Shown here: piece by piece, positions 26,670 to 34,412 of the stretch
Numbering within the stretch: position 1 is the first letter of the stretch
Layout of the letters: every line of letters starts with the position of its first letter
DNA from: UBA1479 sp002706405
GTDB lineage: Bacteria; Pseudomonadota; Alphaproteobacteria; Rhodospirillales; Casp-alpha2
Length of the DNA: 64,000 nucleotides
NCBI GenBank assembly: GCA_963972255.1
Contig: CAXATO010000002.1
Coordinates: 1-64,000, forward strand
Direction: 5' to 3'
The notes under the pieces: model-generated
The model's input: only the letters and a program-made list of their open reading frames with translations
What the model was told of the DNA's origin: nothing
Database searches by the model: none
Program-made: the position numbers and the translations under genes

Positions 26670-26786
26670 GCACCTTGGAAGGGCGCTGTTCTATCATCCC
26701 TTTTGCCGCAAGGTAAACCGCGATGACGCGCTTGCCCTGCAATGGGTGCGGATTTTTCCCCGCCTCCGGGCGACAGGCCGCGCCCT

Positions 26787-27503
26787 CTATTCCACCACCC
26801 GGTAGCCGACGCCCTTCATGGTGAGGATCACCGTGGGGTTTTTCGGGTCCGGTTCGATCTTGCGCCTGAGCCGCGAAATATAGGTGTCGATGGTGCGGTC
26901 GAGGGGCGCGTCGTCGAAGCCGCTGATGGCGTCGAGCAGGGCATCGCGGCTGACGACCCGGCCCGGATGGCGGGCGAGCGCCGCCAAGACCAGGAATTCG
27001 GAGCGCGTGAACTCGACGTCCTCGCCCTTCGGGTTTTGCGCCGTGTAGCCCGCGAAATTCACGGTCCAGCCGGAAAACCGGGACACGTCGCCGCCCGAGG
27101 ATTGGGCGGGCCCCCGCGCCGCGCTGCCCGCCACCCCGGATTGCGCGCGGGCCAGGGTGTTGCGGATGCGCAGCAGCAGTTCCCCCGGATCGACGCCCTT
27201 GGTCAGGTAGTCGTCGGCGCCGAGCTCCAGCGCCGCCAGGCGCTGTTCCGTGGTGGTGCGCGCACTCAACACGATGATCGGCACGTTGGACCGGCCGCGT
27301 ACCTTGCGGATCAGGGCGAGGCCGTCTTCGTCGGGCAGGCCCAGGTCGGTGAGGATGAGATCAGGCGGATGGGCCTCGACGGCGGTCAGGGCGTCTTCGA
27401 CGGTTGCTGCGATATCAACGCCGTAGCCCTCGGACTTCAGATGAAATTCCAAGAGCCCGCTGATCAGCGCGTCGTCTTCAACCAGGAGGATATGTGCGGT
27501 CAT
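26787..27503 (-). CDS. OmpR/PhoB-family response regulator
   Basis: 238 aa. Receiver domain at 1-120 with acidic pocket D10/D11, phospho-acceptor D53 (DLILTDLGLP), S80 and K102; the usual Pro after the Lys is replaced (TKGVDPGE). A winged-helix DNA-binding domain occupies about 145-238 (RTIDTYISRLRRKIE, GVGYRV). The ATG at 27503 begins MTAHILLVEDD, the natural domain start; the frame extends 14 codons further up without support. No histidine kinase gene is adjacent, so it is an orphan within this window. Three GTCAGGT direct repeats lie 47-74 bases upstream, a likely binding site for it or a relative. Confidence 0.92.
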   Translation of the reverse strand: MTAHILLVEDDALISGLLEFHLKSEGYGVDIAATVEDALTAVEAHPPDLILTDLGLPDEDGLALIRKVRGRSNVPIIVLSARTTTEQRLAALELGADDYLTKGVDPGELLLRIRNTLARAQSGVAGSAARGPAQSSGGDVSRFSGWTVNFAGYTAQNPKGEDVEFTRSEFLVLAALARHPGRVVSRDALLDAISGFDDAPLDRTIDTYISRLRRKIEPDPKNPTVILTMKGVGYRVVE

Positions 27504-27549
27504 GGCGCGCAGATTATGAATTTTTGCCTGCCTCCGCCAGTTCAATCCC

Positions 27550-27577
27550 GTCAGGTCGTGTCAGGTGCGAGTCAGGT
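27550..27577 (+). promoter_or_regulatory. Triple direct repeat, candidate response-regulator binding site
   Basis: GTCAGGT occurs at 27550-27556, 27560-27566 and 27571-27577, so copies start 10 and 11 bases apart. PhoB/OmpR-family regulators bind head-to-tail repeats spaced about one helical turn. The array lies in the 178-base divergent gap between the response regulator (start 27503) and the secreted protein (start 27682), where it could control either gene. Sequence observation; binding is inferred. Confidence 0.6.
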
Positions 27578-27681
27578 TGCCGCCATCACCGCGCAAGGCG
27601 GCGCGGCGAGACTGGTCTTATTCCGGAGCTGCCCATTCGGGCCCCGGGCGCAGAACGCGAACAACCAGAAGAGACCTGATC

Positions 27682-28077
27682 ATGACCACCTTCCGCCGCA
27701 CCTTCCTCGCCGCCCTTGTCCTGATGTCCGCCGCCATCGTCGGCGCGCAAACATCCGCCCAGGCCGCCGACAGCGAACTCGCCCAGGTCCGCGTGCCGCG
27801 CCTGGACATGCTGATCGACGCCCGCTGCGAAGGGGGTGCCGCCGTGTTCCGCATGAAGAATCGCGGCGACATGTGGCCGAAGACCGCGACCCTGATGGTC
27901 GTGACCCATGATGGCGAGACCCTTCTGGCCAAACGGGAAATGCGCTTCGCCGTCAATCAGACCGCGACCGTCAAGTTCCTCAAGGCCGCCAAGTACCCCG
28001 CCGGCGTGACGCTGTACATCAAGCCGCGCTGGGAAGACCGTGGTTACGGTTCCGGCCTGCGCCTGCGCTGCAGCTGA
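27682..28077 (+). CDS. Small secreted protein of unknown function
   Basis: 131 aa with a Sec signal peptide (MTTFRRTFLAALVLMSAAIV, cleavage near QAADSE around residues 30-31). The mature part is short, basic and beta-rich with two Cys (DARCEGG and LRLRCS near the end) that could form a disulfide. FRMKNRGDMWPKTATLMVV and TLYIKPRW recall a small periplasmic immunoglobulin-like fold, but I recognise no family. ATG at 27682 follows AGAAGAGA. Divergent from the response regulator with the triple repeat between them, so probably regulated by it. Stop is 4 bases from the convergent E1-like gene. Confidence 0.75.
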   Translation: MTTFRRTFLAALVLMSAAIVGAQTSAQAADSELAQVRVPRLDMLIDARCEGGAAVFRMKNRGDMWPKTATLMVVTHDGETLLAKREMRFAVNQTATVKFLKAAKYPAGVTLYIKPRWEDRGYGSGLRLRCS

Positions 28078-28081
28078 CGCC

Positions 28082-30424
28082 TTAGGCGGTATACGCCGCC
28101 GCGATGGCCTCGGCATCCAAGCCGTATTTCCGATACAGATCCTGGACCGTGCCGCACTGGCCGAAGTCCTCGACCCCCAATGCGGCCACCCGATGGCCCA
28201 GCACGCCGCCGAGCCAGCTGAGCGTCGCCGGATGGCCGTCGATGACGGTGACCAGCTTGGCCCCCGGCTTGGTCGCCCCCAGCAAATTGGCCGCATGGCT
28301 GTCGGCACCGTTCTTGCGCCAATCGGAATAGAGCCGGTCCGGCGAAGTCACGGCGAGCACGCCCGGGCCGTTTTTCCCGGCAAGCGCTTCCGCCGCCGCC
28401 ATGGCTTCCGGCGCCAGCACGCCCGTATAGACGATGGCGCCCGCGCCTGATGATGACGGCTTCTTCAACCAATAGCCCCCGGCAATGACCTGATCGGCCA
28501 GGGCCGTGTCCATCTTGCGGTCGGGCTGCTCCAGCGGCCGGGTCGACAGGCGCAGATAGACCGAGCCGCCGTCTTCGGCCTGCATATGGCTGAAGCCCCA
28601 GCGCATGACGGCCTCAAGTTCATCGGCGTAGGTCGGCTCGAAGTAGGCCAGGCCCGGCTGACCCATGCCGATCATCGGCGTGGCGACGGACTGATGGGCG
28701 CCGCCTTCGGGCGCCAGGGTCACGCCGGCCGGAGTCGCCACCACCATGAACCGCGCGTCCTGGTAACAGGCGTAGTTGAGCGCATCCAATCCCCGCTGAA
28801 TGAAGGGATCATACAGCGTGCCGATGGGCAGCAGGCGCTCGCCATGCAGTTCATGGCTGAGGCCCAGGGCCGCCAAGGCCAGGAACAGGTTGTTTTCGGC
28901 GATGCCCAGTTCGAGATGCTGGCCCTCGTCATTCGCCCCCCATTTCTGCACGGACGGCACGTTGACCTTGCGGAAGGTATCCTCCCGCTCCTCCATGGCG
29001 AAGATGCCGCGGCGGTTGACCCAGGGCCCCAGGTTGGTGGACACGGTGACGTCGGGCGAGGTGGTGACGATGCGATCGGCCAGGTCCTGGTCCGTCGCCG
29101 CCAGTTCGAACAGAATCTTGCCGAAGGCTTCCTGGGTCGAGCCCTTTCCTTTGCCCGTTTCGGCCAGCTTGGCCGGCACGGCGACGGGCTTGGCCGACAT
29201 GCGACGGTCTTCGGCACCGGGCTCCATGAACGGGGTCTTGGCAATGAAGTCGGCGAGCACGTCCGCCCGGTCTTCCATGCCTGCGAAGGGCGCCCACTCC
29301 TGGCCTTCCTTGATGCCCAGGTCTTTCTGGAAACCCTTCAACTGATCCGGCGTCAGGATGCCCGCGTGGTTGTCCTTATGGCCCGCCAGCGGCAGGCCCC
29401 AGCCCTTGATGGTATAGGCCAGGAAGCAGGTCGGGATGTCGTCATCGGCGGATTTGAAGGCTTCGCAGATGGTCTGCAGGCAATGGCCGCCCAGGTTGGA
29501 CATCAGGTCCTGCAGTTCGTCATCCGTATGGGACGCCAGCAATTCCGGTACGCCGGGCGCATTGCCGATGTCGGCGGTCAGGTGGTCGCGCCAGGCGGCT
29601 CCGCCCTGGAACGTAAGGGCGGCATACATGTCGTTGGGGCAGTCGTTGATCCATTTCTTCAGCGCCTTGCCGCCCGGCTTCTTGAAGGCGTCGCGCATCA
29701 GCTTGCCGTACTTCATGATGACCACGCGCCAGCCGGCGGCGCGGAACAGGCGGTCGATCAGGCGGAACAGCTTGTCGTTGACGACACCGTCCAGGCTCTG
29801 GCGGTTGTAGTCGATGATCCACCAGCAATTGCGCAGGTTGTGCTTCCAGCCTTCGAGGATCGCCTCGTACATGTTGCCTTCGTCCATTTCGGCGTCGCCG
29901 ACCAGGGCGATCATGCGCCCCGGTTCGCGCGCGCGGACGGATTCGAAGTGGCGGCGGGTGTAATCCTGGGTCAGGGAGGCGAACATGGTCATGGCCGGGC
30001 CCATGCCGACGGACCCGGTGGAGAAATCCACGTCGTCCGTGTCCTTGGTCCGCGACGGATAGCTTTGCGCCCCGCCGAGGCCGCGGAAATTCTCCAGTTT
30101 TTCCTGCGTCTGATTGCCCATCAGGTACTGGATGGCATGGAACACGGGGCTGGCGTGCGGCTTCACGGCGACCCGGTCCTGCGGGCGCAAGGCATGGAAG
30201 TACAACGCCGTCATCAGCGCCGCCGACGACGCGCAGGACGCCTGGTGCCCGCCGACCTTGACCTCGCCCTTGGCGCGGATGTGGTTGGCGTTATGGATGG
30301 TCCAGGTCGACAGCCACAGGATGCGTTTCTGCAGATCGGTCAGGCAGGCCAGGGTGTCCGCGTCGGGACCGGCCCCCGGGTTGGGTTCGATCATCAGATG
30401 GTTCGGGGTATCGAGAGGGGCCAT
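28082..30424 (-). CDS. Transketolase-like / homodimeric 2-oxo-acid dehydrogenase E1 protein
   Basis: 780 aa thiamine-diphosphate enzyme. The ThDP-binding region is LVGDAEMDEGNMYEAILEGW with WWIIDYNRQSLDG; other landmarks are KVGGHQASCASSAALM, FSTGSVGMGPAMT and, in the pyrimidine-binding half, HLELGIAENNLFLALAALG. The overall form is that of AceE-type E1 or MdeB (2-oxobutyrate dehydrogenase E1 of Pseudomonas putida). As in the mde cluster, an Lrp-family gene lies divergently upstream. No E2 or E3 gene is adjacent. Substrate therefore uncertain: pyruvate, 2-oxobutyrate or another 2-oxo acid. ATG at 30424 follows GGAG. Confidence 0.82.
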   Translation of the reverse strand: MAPLDTPNHLMIEPNPGAGPDADTLACLTDLQKRILWLSTWTIHNANHIRAKGEVKVGGHQASCASSAALMTALYFHALRPQDRVAVKPHASPVFHAIQYLMGNQTQEKLENFRGLGGAQSYPSRTKDTDDVDFSTGSVGMGPAMTMFASLTQDYTRRHFESVRAREPGRMIALVGDAEMDEGNMYEAILEGWKHNLRNCWWIIDYNRQSLDGVVNDKLFRLIDRLFRAAGWRVVIMKYGKLMRDAFKKPGGKALKKWINDCPNDMYAALTFQGGAAWRDHLTADIGNAPGVPELLASHTDDELQDLMSNLGGHCLQTICEAFKSADDDIPTCFLAYTIKGWGLPLAGHKDNHAGILTPDQLKGFQKDLGIKEGQEWAPFAGMEDRADVLADFIAKTPFMEPGAEDRRMSAKPVAVPAKLAETGKGKGSTQEAFGKILFELAATDQDLADRIVTTSPDVTVSTNLGPWVNRRGIFAMEEREDTFRKVNVPSVQKWGANDEGQHLELGIAENNLFLALAALGLSHELHGERLLPIGTLYDPFIQRGLDALNYACYQDARFMVVATPAGVTLAPEGGAHQSVATPMIGMGQPGLAYFEPTYADELEAVMRWGFSHMQAEDGGSVYLRLSTRPLEQPDRKMDTALADQVIAGGYWLKKPSSSGAGAIVYTGVLAPEAMAAAEALAGKNGPGVLAVTSPDRLYSDWRKNGADSHAANLLGATKPGAKLVTVIDGHPATLSWLGGVLGHRVAALGVEDFGQCGTVQDLYRKYGLDAEAIAAAYTA

Positions 30425-30499
30425 GGGAGTCTCCGGGCGGAAAGGATGCGAGATCGCAGTATCTGGCGCAATCCTACGCCAAAATTCCGGGTATTTCCT

Positions 30500-30526
30500 T
30501 GCGATATGAGGCGTAGAATGCGATAT
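30500..30526. promoter_or_regulatory. Repeat-rich operator region between E1 gene and Lrp gene
   Basis: The 8-mer TGCGATAT occurs at 30500-30507 and again at 30519-30526, start to start 19 bases. Around it CTACGCC (30474-30480) is inverted as GGCGTAG (30510-30516). The 145-base gap is AT-rich compared with the genome. Lrp-family regulators often bind several phased sites in such divergent promoters, so this is the natural place for autoregulation and control of the E1 gene. Confidence 0.5.
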
Positions 30527-30569
30527 AAACGCAATAAATACGTTATTTTTGGCTTAGTATTGGTGAAAT

Positions 30570-31043
30570 ATGCCGGATATCGAACTCGACGCCATCGACC
30601 GCCGCATTCTCAAGGCGATCCAGGCCAACGCCCGCATGCGCAACGTCGACCTGGCCGAGGCCGTGGGGCTGTCGGCCTCGCCCTGCCTGCGGCGCGTCAA
30701 GCGGCTGGAGGACGCGGGCGTGATCCGCGACTACGTCACCCTGGTCGATCAGCAGGCGGTCGGCCTGCCCGTGTCGATCTTCATCAACGTGACGCTGGAA
30801 CGGCAGGTGGAAAAGGCGCTGGAAGAGTTCGAGGCGACCATCCGGTCCTGGCCCGAGGTCATGGAATGCTACCTGATGACCGGCGACGCGGATTACCTGT
30901 TGCGGGTGGTCACGGCGGACCTCAGCGCCTACGAGCGGTTCCTGATGGACCGCCTGACGCGGGTCACCGGCGTCGCCGCCATCAAGTCGAGCTTTTCATT
31001 GAAACAGGTGGTCTACCGCACGGCCCTGCCGGTGGCTGTTTAA
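30570..31043 (+). CDS. Lrp/AsnC family transcriptional regulator
   Basis: 157 aa. N-terminal helix-turn-helix at about 20-45 (VDLAEAVGLSASPCLRRVKR) and a C-terminal RAM (ligand-binding) domain with LMTGDADYLLRVVTADLSAYERF, near 95-125. Full length for the family. It starts with ATG at 30570, divergent from the E1/transketolase gene. Typical ligands are amino acids; by analogy with MdeR it may respond to methionine-derived compounds or the substrate of the E1 enzyme (inference). AT-rich upstream region with repeats suggests autoregulation. Confidence 0.93.
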   Translation: MPDIELDAIDRRILKAIQANARMRNVDLAEAVGLSASPCLRRVKRLEDAGVIRDYVTLVDQQAVGLPVSIFINVTLERQVEKALEEFEATIRSWPEVMECYLMTGDADYLLRVVTADLSAYERFLMDRLTRVTGVAAIKSSFSLKQVVYRTALPVAV

Positions 31044-31061
31044 GGCCGCCCGGGGCGCCGG

Positions 31062-31388
31062 CTATTTCTTTTTGTCGACGTCGATATAGCCGCGCTCGAT
31101 CGCTGTTTCGATCATCTGCGCCCCATGGATCAGCTCATCGTAGGAGCGGCGCAGCAGGTTCAGTTCGCGCACCTGTTCTTCCGACGGCAGATTGTCCGCG
31201 CCGTGGGCCAGATCGATGAGGCTTTTGATGTATAAGCCCCGCGCCTTGGCCACCAGCTTGAAATAGGGGGTCAGCTCGGCCACGGATACGTTGGGCACCA
31301 GTTCGTGAATCGTCTCGCGGTTGATGTCGCGCAGAATGCCGTGCATTTCCATGCGCGCGCGGCCGATATCCCGTTCGTCACTTGGCAT
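31062..31388 (-). CDS. Conserved hypothetical protein
   Basis: 108 aa, highly charged and helical (RDINRETIHELVPNVSVAEL, YIKSLIDLAHGADNLPSEEQ), no signal peptide or membrane segment. The ATG at 31388 is preceded by GGGAGCC. I do not recognise a family. The length, codon use and clean ribosome site support a real gene. It converges on the Lrp gene and precedes DUF3126, ferredoxin and dehydrogenase genes that are all on the same strand upstream, but gaps of 106 and 77 bases make one operon uncertain. Confidence 0.65.
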   Translation of the reverse strand: MPSDERDIGRARMEMHGILRDINRETIHELVPNVSVAELTPYFKLVAKARGLYIKSLIDLAHGADNLPSEEQVRELNLLRRSYDELIHGAQMIETAIERGYIDVDKKK

Positions 31389-31494
31389 TGGATGGGCTCC
31401 CGAAAAGGTTAGATCCTTGCCCCGACGTTACGCCGAAGCGGGCCCGCCGCCAATGCGTGAAATCAAGTCCCTGAATTGGGCCGTCGGGCGCCGG

Positions 31495-31710
31495 TCAATC
31501 CAGCGGCAGGTCTTCTTCCAGGATGGCGACCTGCAGGGAGTAGGAGACTTCGCCCTCGTCCTCGTCGCGGTGCAGAACGCCGACGAACTGTTCACCCACA
31601 TAGACCTCAACCGGATGGCCTTCCTTCTTCGGCGGCTTGACGGTGAAGCGGTTGTTGTCGAAGGCGGTACGCAGATACTGCTGCAGGCGGGCGATTTCCG
31701 ATAATTTCAT
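31495..31710 (-). CDS. DUF3126 family protein
   Basis: 71 aa, a near-complete match by eye to the small alphaproteobacterial DUF3126 family: MKLSEIARLQQYLRTAFDN, then KPPKKEGHPVEVYVGEQFVG (residues about 26-45), ending VAILEEDLPLD. Function unknown. ATG at 31710. It lies on the minus strand downstream of the tartrate-dehydrogenase-type gene and ferredoxin, separated from the latter by 77 bases. Presence of this family supports the alphaproteobacterial assignment. Confidence 0.85.
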   Translation of the reverse strand: MKLSEIARLQQYLRTAFDNNRFTVKPPKKEGHPVEVYVGEQFVGVLHRDEDEGEVSYSLQVAILEEDLPLD

Positions 31711-31787
31711 GGCGTTGGGGTCTTCCCTGTCTTTATGGCGGTTACGTCGGATGCGGCGTGCATGAATGCACGATCATAGCCGACTTT

Positions 31788-32054
31788 TCAAATATCCAGC
31801 ACCAGCGCCGTTTTCGGCACGGAACAGCAGATCAAAATCTCGTCCGGCGCATCCGGCTGATAGACGCCGTCGTCGCCGTATTCGATGTCGCCCTCGATCT
31901 TGCGGCACTGGCAGGTCGTGCAGATGCCCGAGCGGCAGCTATAGGGCAGCACCAGGTCCAGGCTTTCCGCCAGTTCCAGGATGTTGTCGTGGGATCCGTC
32001 CCAGGTCCCGGTCACACCGGAGCGGCGGAATTCGACGGTCAATTTCTCAGTCAT
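31788..32054 (-). CDS. Plant-type [2Fe-2S] ferredoxin
   Basis: 88 aa electron carrier. Cluster Cys lie in SCRSGICTTCQC, giving C-x4-C-x2-C, and the fourth in ILICCSVP, the pattern of chloroplast-type ferredoxins. Starts at ATG 32054, overlapping the last 8 bases of the upstream dehydrogenase gene, so translation should be coupled. The frame extends further up but through the neighbouring gene. A dedicated reductase or oxygenase partner is not in the window; use with a dioxygenase elsewhere is possible. Confidence 0.87.
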   Translation of the reverse strand: MTEKLTVEFRRSGVTGTWDGSHDNILELAESLDLVLPYSCRSGICTTCQCRKIEGDIEYGDDGVYQPDAPDEILICCSVPKTALVLDI

Positions 32055-33123
32055 TTGCGCCCCTGACCGCGGCCAATACCGCGTCCGTGACCTGACGGGT
32101 GGTGGCGTTGCCGCCAAGATCCGGCGACACGGCCTCGCGCGCGCCGGTGACCCGCTCGACCGCCGCCATCAATCGCTTGGCGGCGGCGGGTTCGCCCAGA
32201 TGTTCCAACAACATGACGCCGGACCAGAAGCAGCCGATGGGATTGGCGACCCCTTTGCCGATGATGTCGAAGGCGGAGCCGTGGATCGGCTCGAACATGG
32301 ACGGGAAGTCCCGCTCGGGCCGTAGGTTGGCCGTGGGCGCGATGCCGAGCGATCCCGTCAGCGCCGCCGCCAGGTCCGACAGCACGTCCGCATGCAGGTT
32401 GGTGGCGACGATGGTATCGAGCGACTGCGGCTTCAGCACCATGCGCGTGGTCATGGCGTCGACCAGCATCTTGTCGGTTTCGACGTCGGGGAAGTCCTTG
32501 CGCACGACCTCGAACACGTCGTCCCAGAACACCATGCCGTGACGCTGGGCGTTGGATTTGGTGACCAGGGTCAGCTTCTTGCGGGGGCGCGAGCGCGCCA
32601 ATTCCAGGGCGAAGCGCTGAATCCGCTCGACCCCCGCGCGGGTGAACACGGCGACGTCCATGCCGACTTCTTCCGCCAGTCCCGTATGGACCCGGCCGCC
32701 GACACCGGCGTATTCGCCTTCGGAGTTCTCCCGCACGATGACCCAGTCCAGGTCGTCGGGACCGACGTTCTTCAGCGGGCCGTCAATGCCCGGCAGCAGC
32801 CGCGACGGGCGGACGTTGGCATATTGATCGAGGGTCTGGCATATCTTGAGACGCAGGCCCCAGAGGGTGATGTGATCGGGAATGTTGGGATCGCCGGCGG
32901 AACCGAAATAAATGGCGTCGAAGGGCTTCAGCGTCTCGACCCCGTCTTCCGGCATCATCACGCCGTGCTTGCGGTAATAGTCGCCCCCCCAGGGGAAGGT
33001 TTCGACCTTGAGCGAGAACCCGCCGTCCTTTTCCGCGACCGCGTTCAGGACCTCAACGCCGGCCTCGACGACTTCGGGCCCGATCCCGTCTCCGCCGATG
33101 GCGGCAATTCGGTATTCACCCAT
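32047..33123 (-). CDS. Tartrate/D-malate dehydrogenase-type beta-decarboxylating dehydrogenase
   Basis: 358 aa member of the isocitrate/isopropylmalate dehydrogenase family. Motifs: GDGIGPEVVEAG, IVRENSEGEYAGVGG, the catalytic Lys in VTKSNAQR, Asp in ATNLHADVLSDLAAALTG and MFEPIHGSAFDI. RENSEGEYAGVGGR with no phospho-Ser site residue as in IDH suggests the TtuC/DmlA branch (NAD+, Mn2+). Exact substrate (tartrate, D-malate, isopropylmalate) cannot be fixed by eye. ATG at 33123 follows GGAG eleven bases up. Divergent from the SAM-domain protein, overlapping the ferredoxin gene. Confidence 0.85.
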   Translation of the reverse strand: MGEYRIAAIGGDGIGPEVVEAGVEVLNAVAEKDGGFSLKVETFPWGGDYYRKHGVMMPEDGVETLKPFDAIYFGSAGDPNIPDHITLWGLRLKICQTLDQYANVRPSRLLPGIDGPLKNVGPDDLDWVIVRENSEGEYAGVGGRVHTGLAEEVGMDVAVFTRAGVERIQRFALELARSRPRKKLTLVTKSNAQRHGMVFWDDVFEVVRKDFPDVETDKMLVDAMTTRMVLKPQSLDTIVATNLHADVLSDLAAALTGSLGIAPTANLRPERDFPSMFEPIHGSAFDIIGKGVANPIGCFWSGVMLLEHLGEPAAAKRLMAAVERVTGAREAVSPDLGGNATTRQVTDAVLAAVRGAND

Positions 33124-33270
33124 GGTCTAATTTTCTCCATAATTTAATCGGATGTTTCATCTTTATGGGCTTGAATAGTGGAATTTCCGCTGTGGTCAAG
33201 CCGTGCCTGGGCGGAAACGGTAAAATTCCCCGGCATAGATATTGGAAATTTAGGCGGCGAACCTGCACAG

Positions 33271-33720
33271 ATGCCTCGATTGAATCAGCACACAGCCTGG
33301 GCCATTTTTGTCGAATGGTGCCAGAACCGGGGGCTCCGCCCCCTGCCGGCCAACCCCTGGACGGTGGCCGCCTATGCGCGCTGGTGTGAAACCAATCACC
33401 ACTATCAGACCATCGTCAATATGGTGAAGGCGATCGCCAAGGAGCACATGCGCAAGTCGCGCAAGCGCCCCGACCGCCACCCCCTGGTGACCCGCACCCT
33501 CAACCTGATCGCCAAGCGCGAGGAAGAACGCGAAGAAGACAAGGTCCAGGCCGCCGCCCTGTTCCCGGAAGAGGATTTGGTGTCCACCGCAGATGCCGAA
33601 AGCACCGCCCAGCGCGTTCAGCGCAAGGTTCAGACCCGCACCCAGGACGCGGCCCAGGGCCTGCGCCGGGCGCTGCGGGCGACGCCCAAGCTGGTGTCGC
33701 GTCGTCCGTCCCTTTCATAA
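33271..33720 (+). CDS. Protein with a recombinase-like core-binding (SAM-like) domain, no catalytic domain
   Basis: 149 aa. Residues 1-60 (MPRLNQHTAWAIFVEWCQNR, LPANPWTVAAYARWCETNHH) resemble the N-terminal DNA-clamping domain of tyrosine recombinases, including the 'T...YA..CE' spacing. The rest is basic and charged (KSRKRPDRHP, KREEEREEDK, RRALRATPK) and there is no R-H-R-Y catalytic part. The frame can begin at 33178, but the upstream 31 codons read through a region with little coding character, so the ATG at 33271 is chosen. Probably a DNA-binding protein; 15 bases before maiA and possibly co-transcribed with it. Confidence 0.65.
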   Translation: MPRLNQHTAWAIFVEWCQNRGLRPLPANPWTVAAYARWCETNHHYQTIVNMVKAIAKEHMRKSRKRPDRHPLVTRTLNLIAKREEEREEDKVQAAALFPEEDLVSTADAESTAQRVQRKVQTRTQDAAQGLRRALRATPKLVSRRPSLS

Positions 33721-33735
33721 TCGTAGGATTTCAAC

Positions 33736-34386
33736 ATGATCCGGCTGTTTACCTTTCACCAGTCGGGCTCGGCCTATCGGGTTCGGATCGCCCTGGCGCT
33801 CAAGGACCTTGAATACGAGCCGATCTACGTGGCCGGCGGCCGGGGGTCGACGGACCTTATGAAACCCGACTATCTGGCGCTCAACCCATCGGGCCTGATC
33901 CCCACCCTGATCGACGGTGATCTGGCGCTGCACCAATCCATGGCGATCCTGGAATATCTGGACGACGCCTATCCGGAGCGCCCGCTGCTGCCGGCCGATC
34001 CCGGCGGGCGGGCCCGCGTGCGCGCCATGGCCCAGGTAATCTTCGCCGACACTCATCCCCTCACCGCCTCTCGCGTGGTCGATTATCTGGACGGCAACCT
34101 GCGCCTGGAAAAGGACCGCCAGACCGCCTGGCTGAAATTCTGGAACGCCCGAGGGCTGTCGGTCCTGGAACGCATGCTGGATGACGGCGGCACCGCCACC
34201 TATTGCCACGGCGACAGCCCGACCATGGCCGACATCGCCTTGGTCAGTCAGGTCTTCGTCGCCCAGAATGTCGGTGTCGATTTGGCACCCCTGCCCCGTG
34301 TCCGGGCGATCTACGAGACCTGCCGCGCCCTGCCGGCGTTCATCGCCGCCGCGCCCGAAAACCAGGGCGACGCGCCCGGCAATTGA
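33736..34386 (+). CDS. maiA: MaiA-type glutathione S-transferase
   Basis: 216 aa zeta-class GST, the family of maleylacetoacetate isomerase, which converts maleylacetoacetate to fumarylacetoacetate in tyrosine breakdown. N-terminal catalytic loop GSAYRVRIAL (Ser in place of the SSxxxYRVR site), NPSGLIPTLIDG and QSMAILEYLDDAYP are in the thioredoxin-like half; FADTHPLTASRVVDYLDG is in the helical half, as in MaiA. No other tyrosine-degradation genes are seen near it, so a general GST role is possible. ATG at 33736, 15 bases after the upstream gene. Confidence 0.75.
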   Translation: MIRLFTFHQSGSAYRVRIALALKDLEYEPIYVAGGRGSTDLMKPDYLALNPSGLIPTLIDGDLALHQSMAILEYLDDAYPERPLLPADPGGRARVRAMAQVIFADTHPLTASRVVDYLDGNLRLEKDRQTAWLKFWNARGLSVLERMLDDGGTATYCHGDSPTMADIALVSQVFVAQNVGVDLAPLPRVRAIYETCRALPAFIAAAPENQGDAPGN

Positions 34387-34412
34387 CCGGCGCGGCGATC
34401 AACCCCAAGCCT

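Noticed and set aside
27565..27681. Upstream extension of the secreted protein
   Set aside because: It would precede the signal peptide and pass through the response-regulator repeat array; the ATG at 27682 has AGAAGAGA.
28586..31219. An 877-codon plus-strand frame running antisense to the E1 gene and across the Lrp gene
   Set aside because: It crosses a real promoter region and overlaps the Lrp gene in another frame; no motif supports it.
33178..33270. N-terminal extension of the SAM-domain protein
   Set aside because: The 31 extra codons are poor in coding character and lie over the divergent promoter region; the ATG at 33271 starts at the domain.
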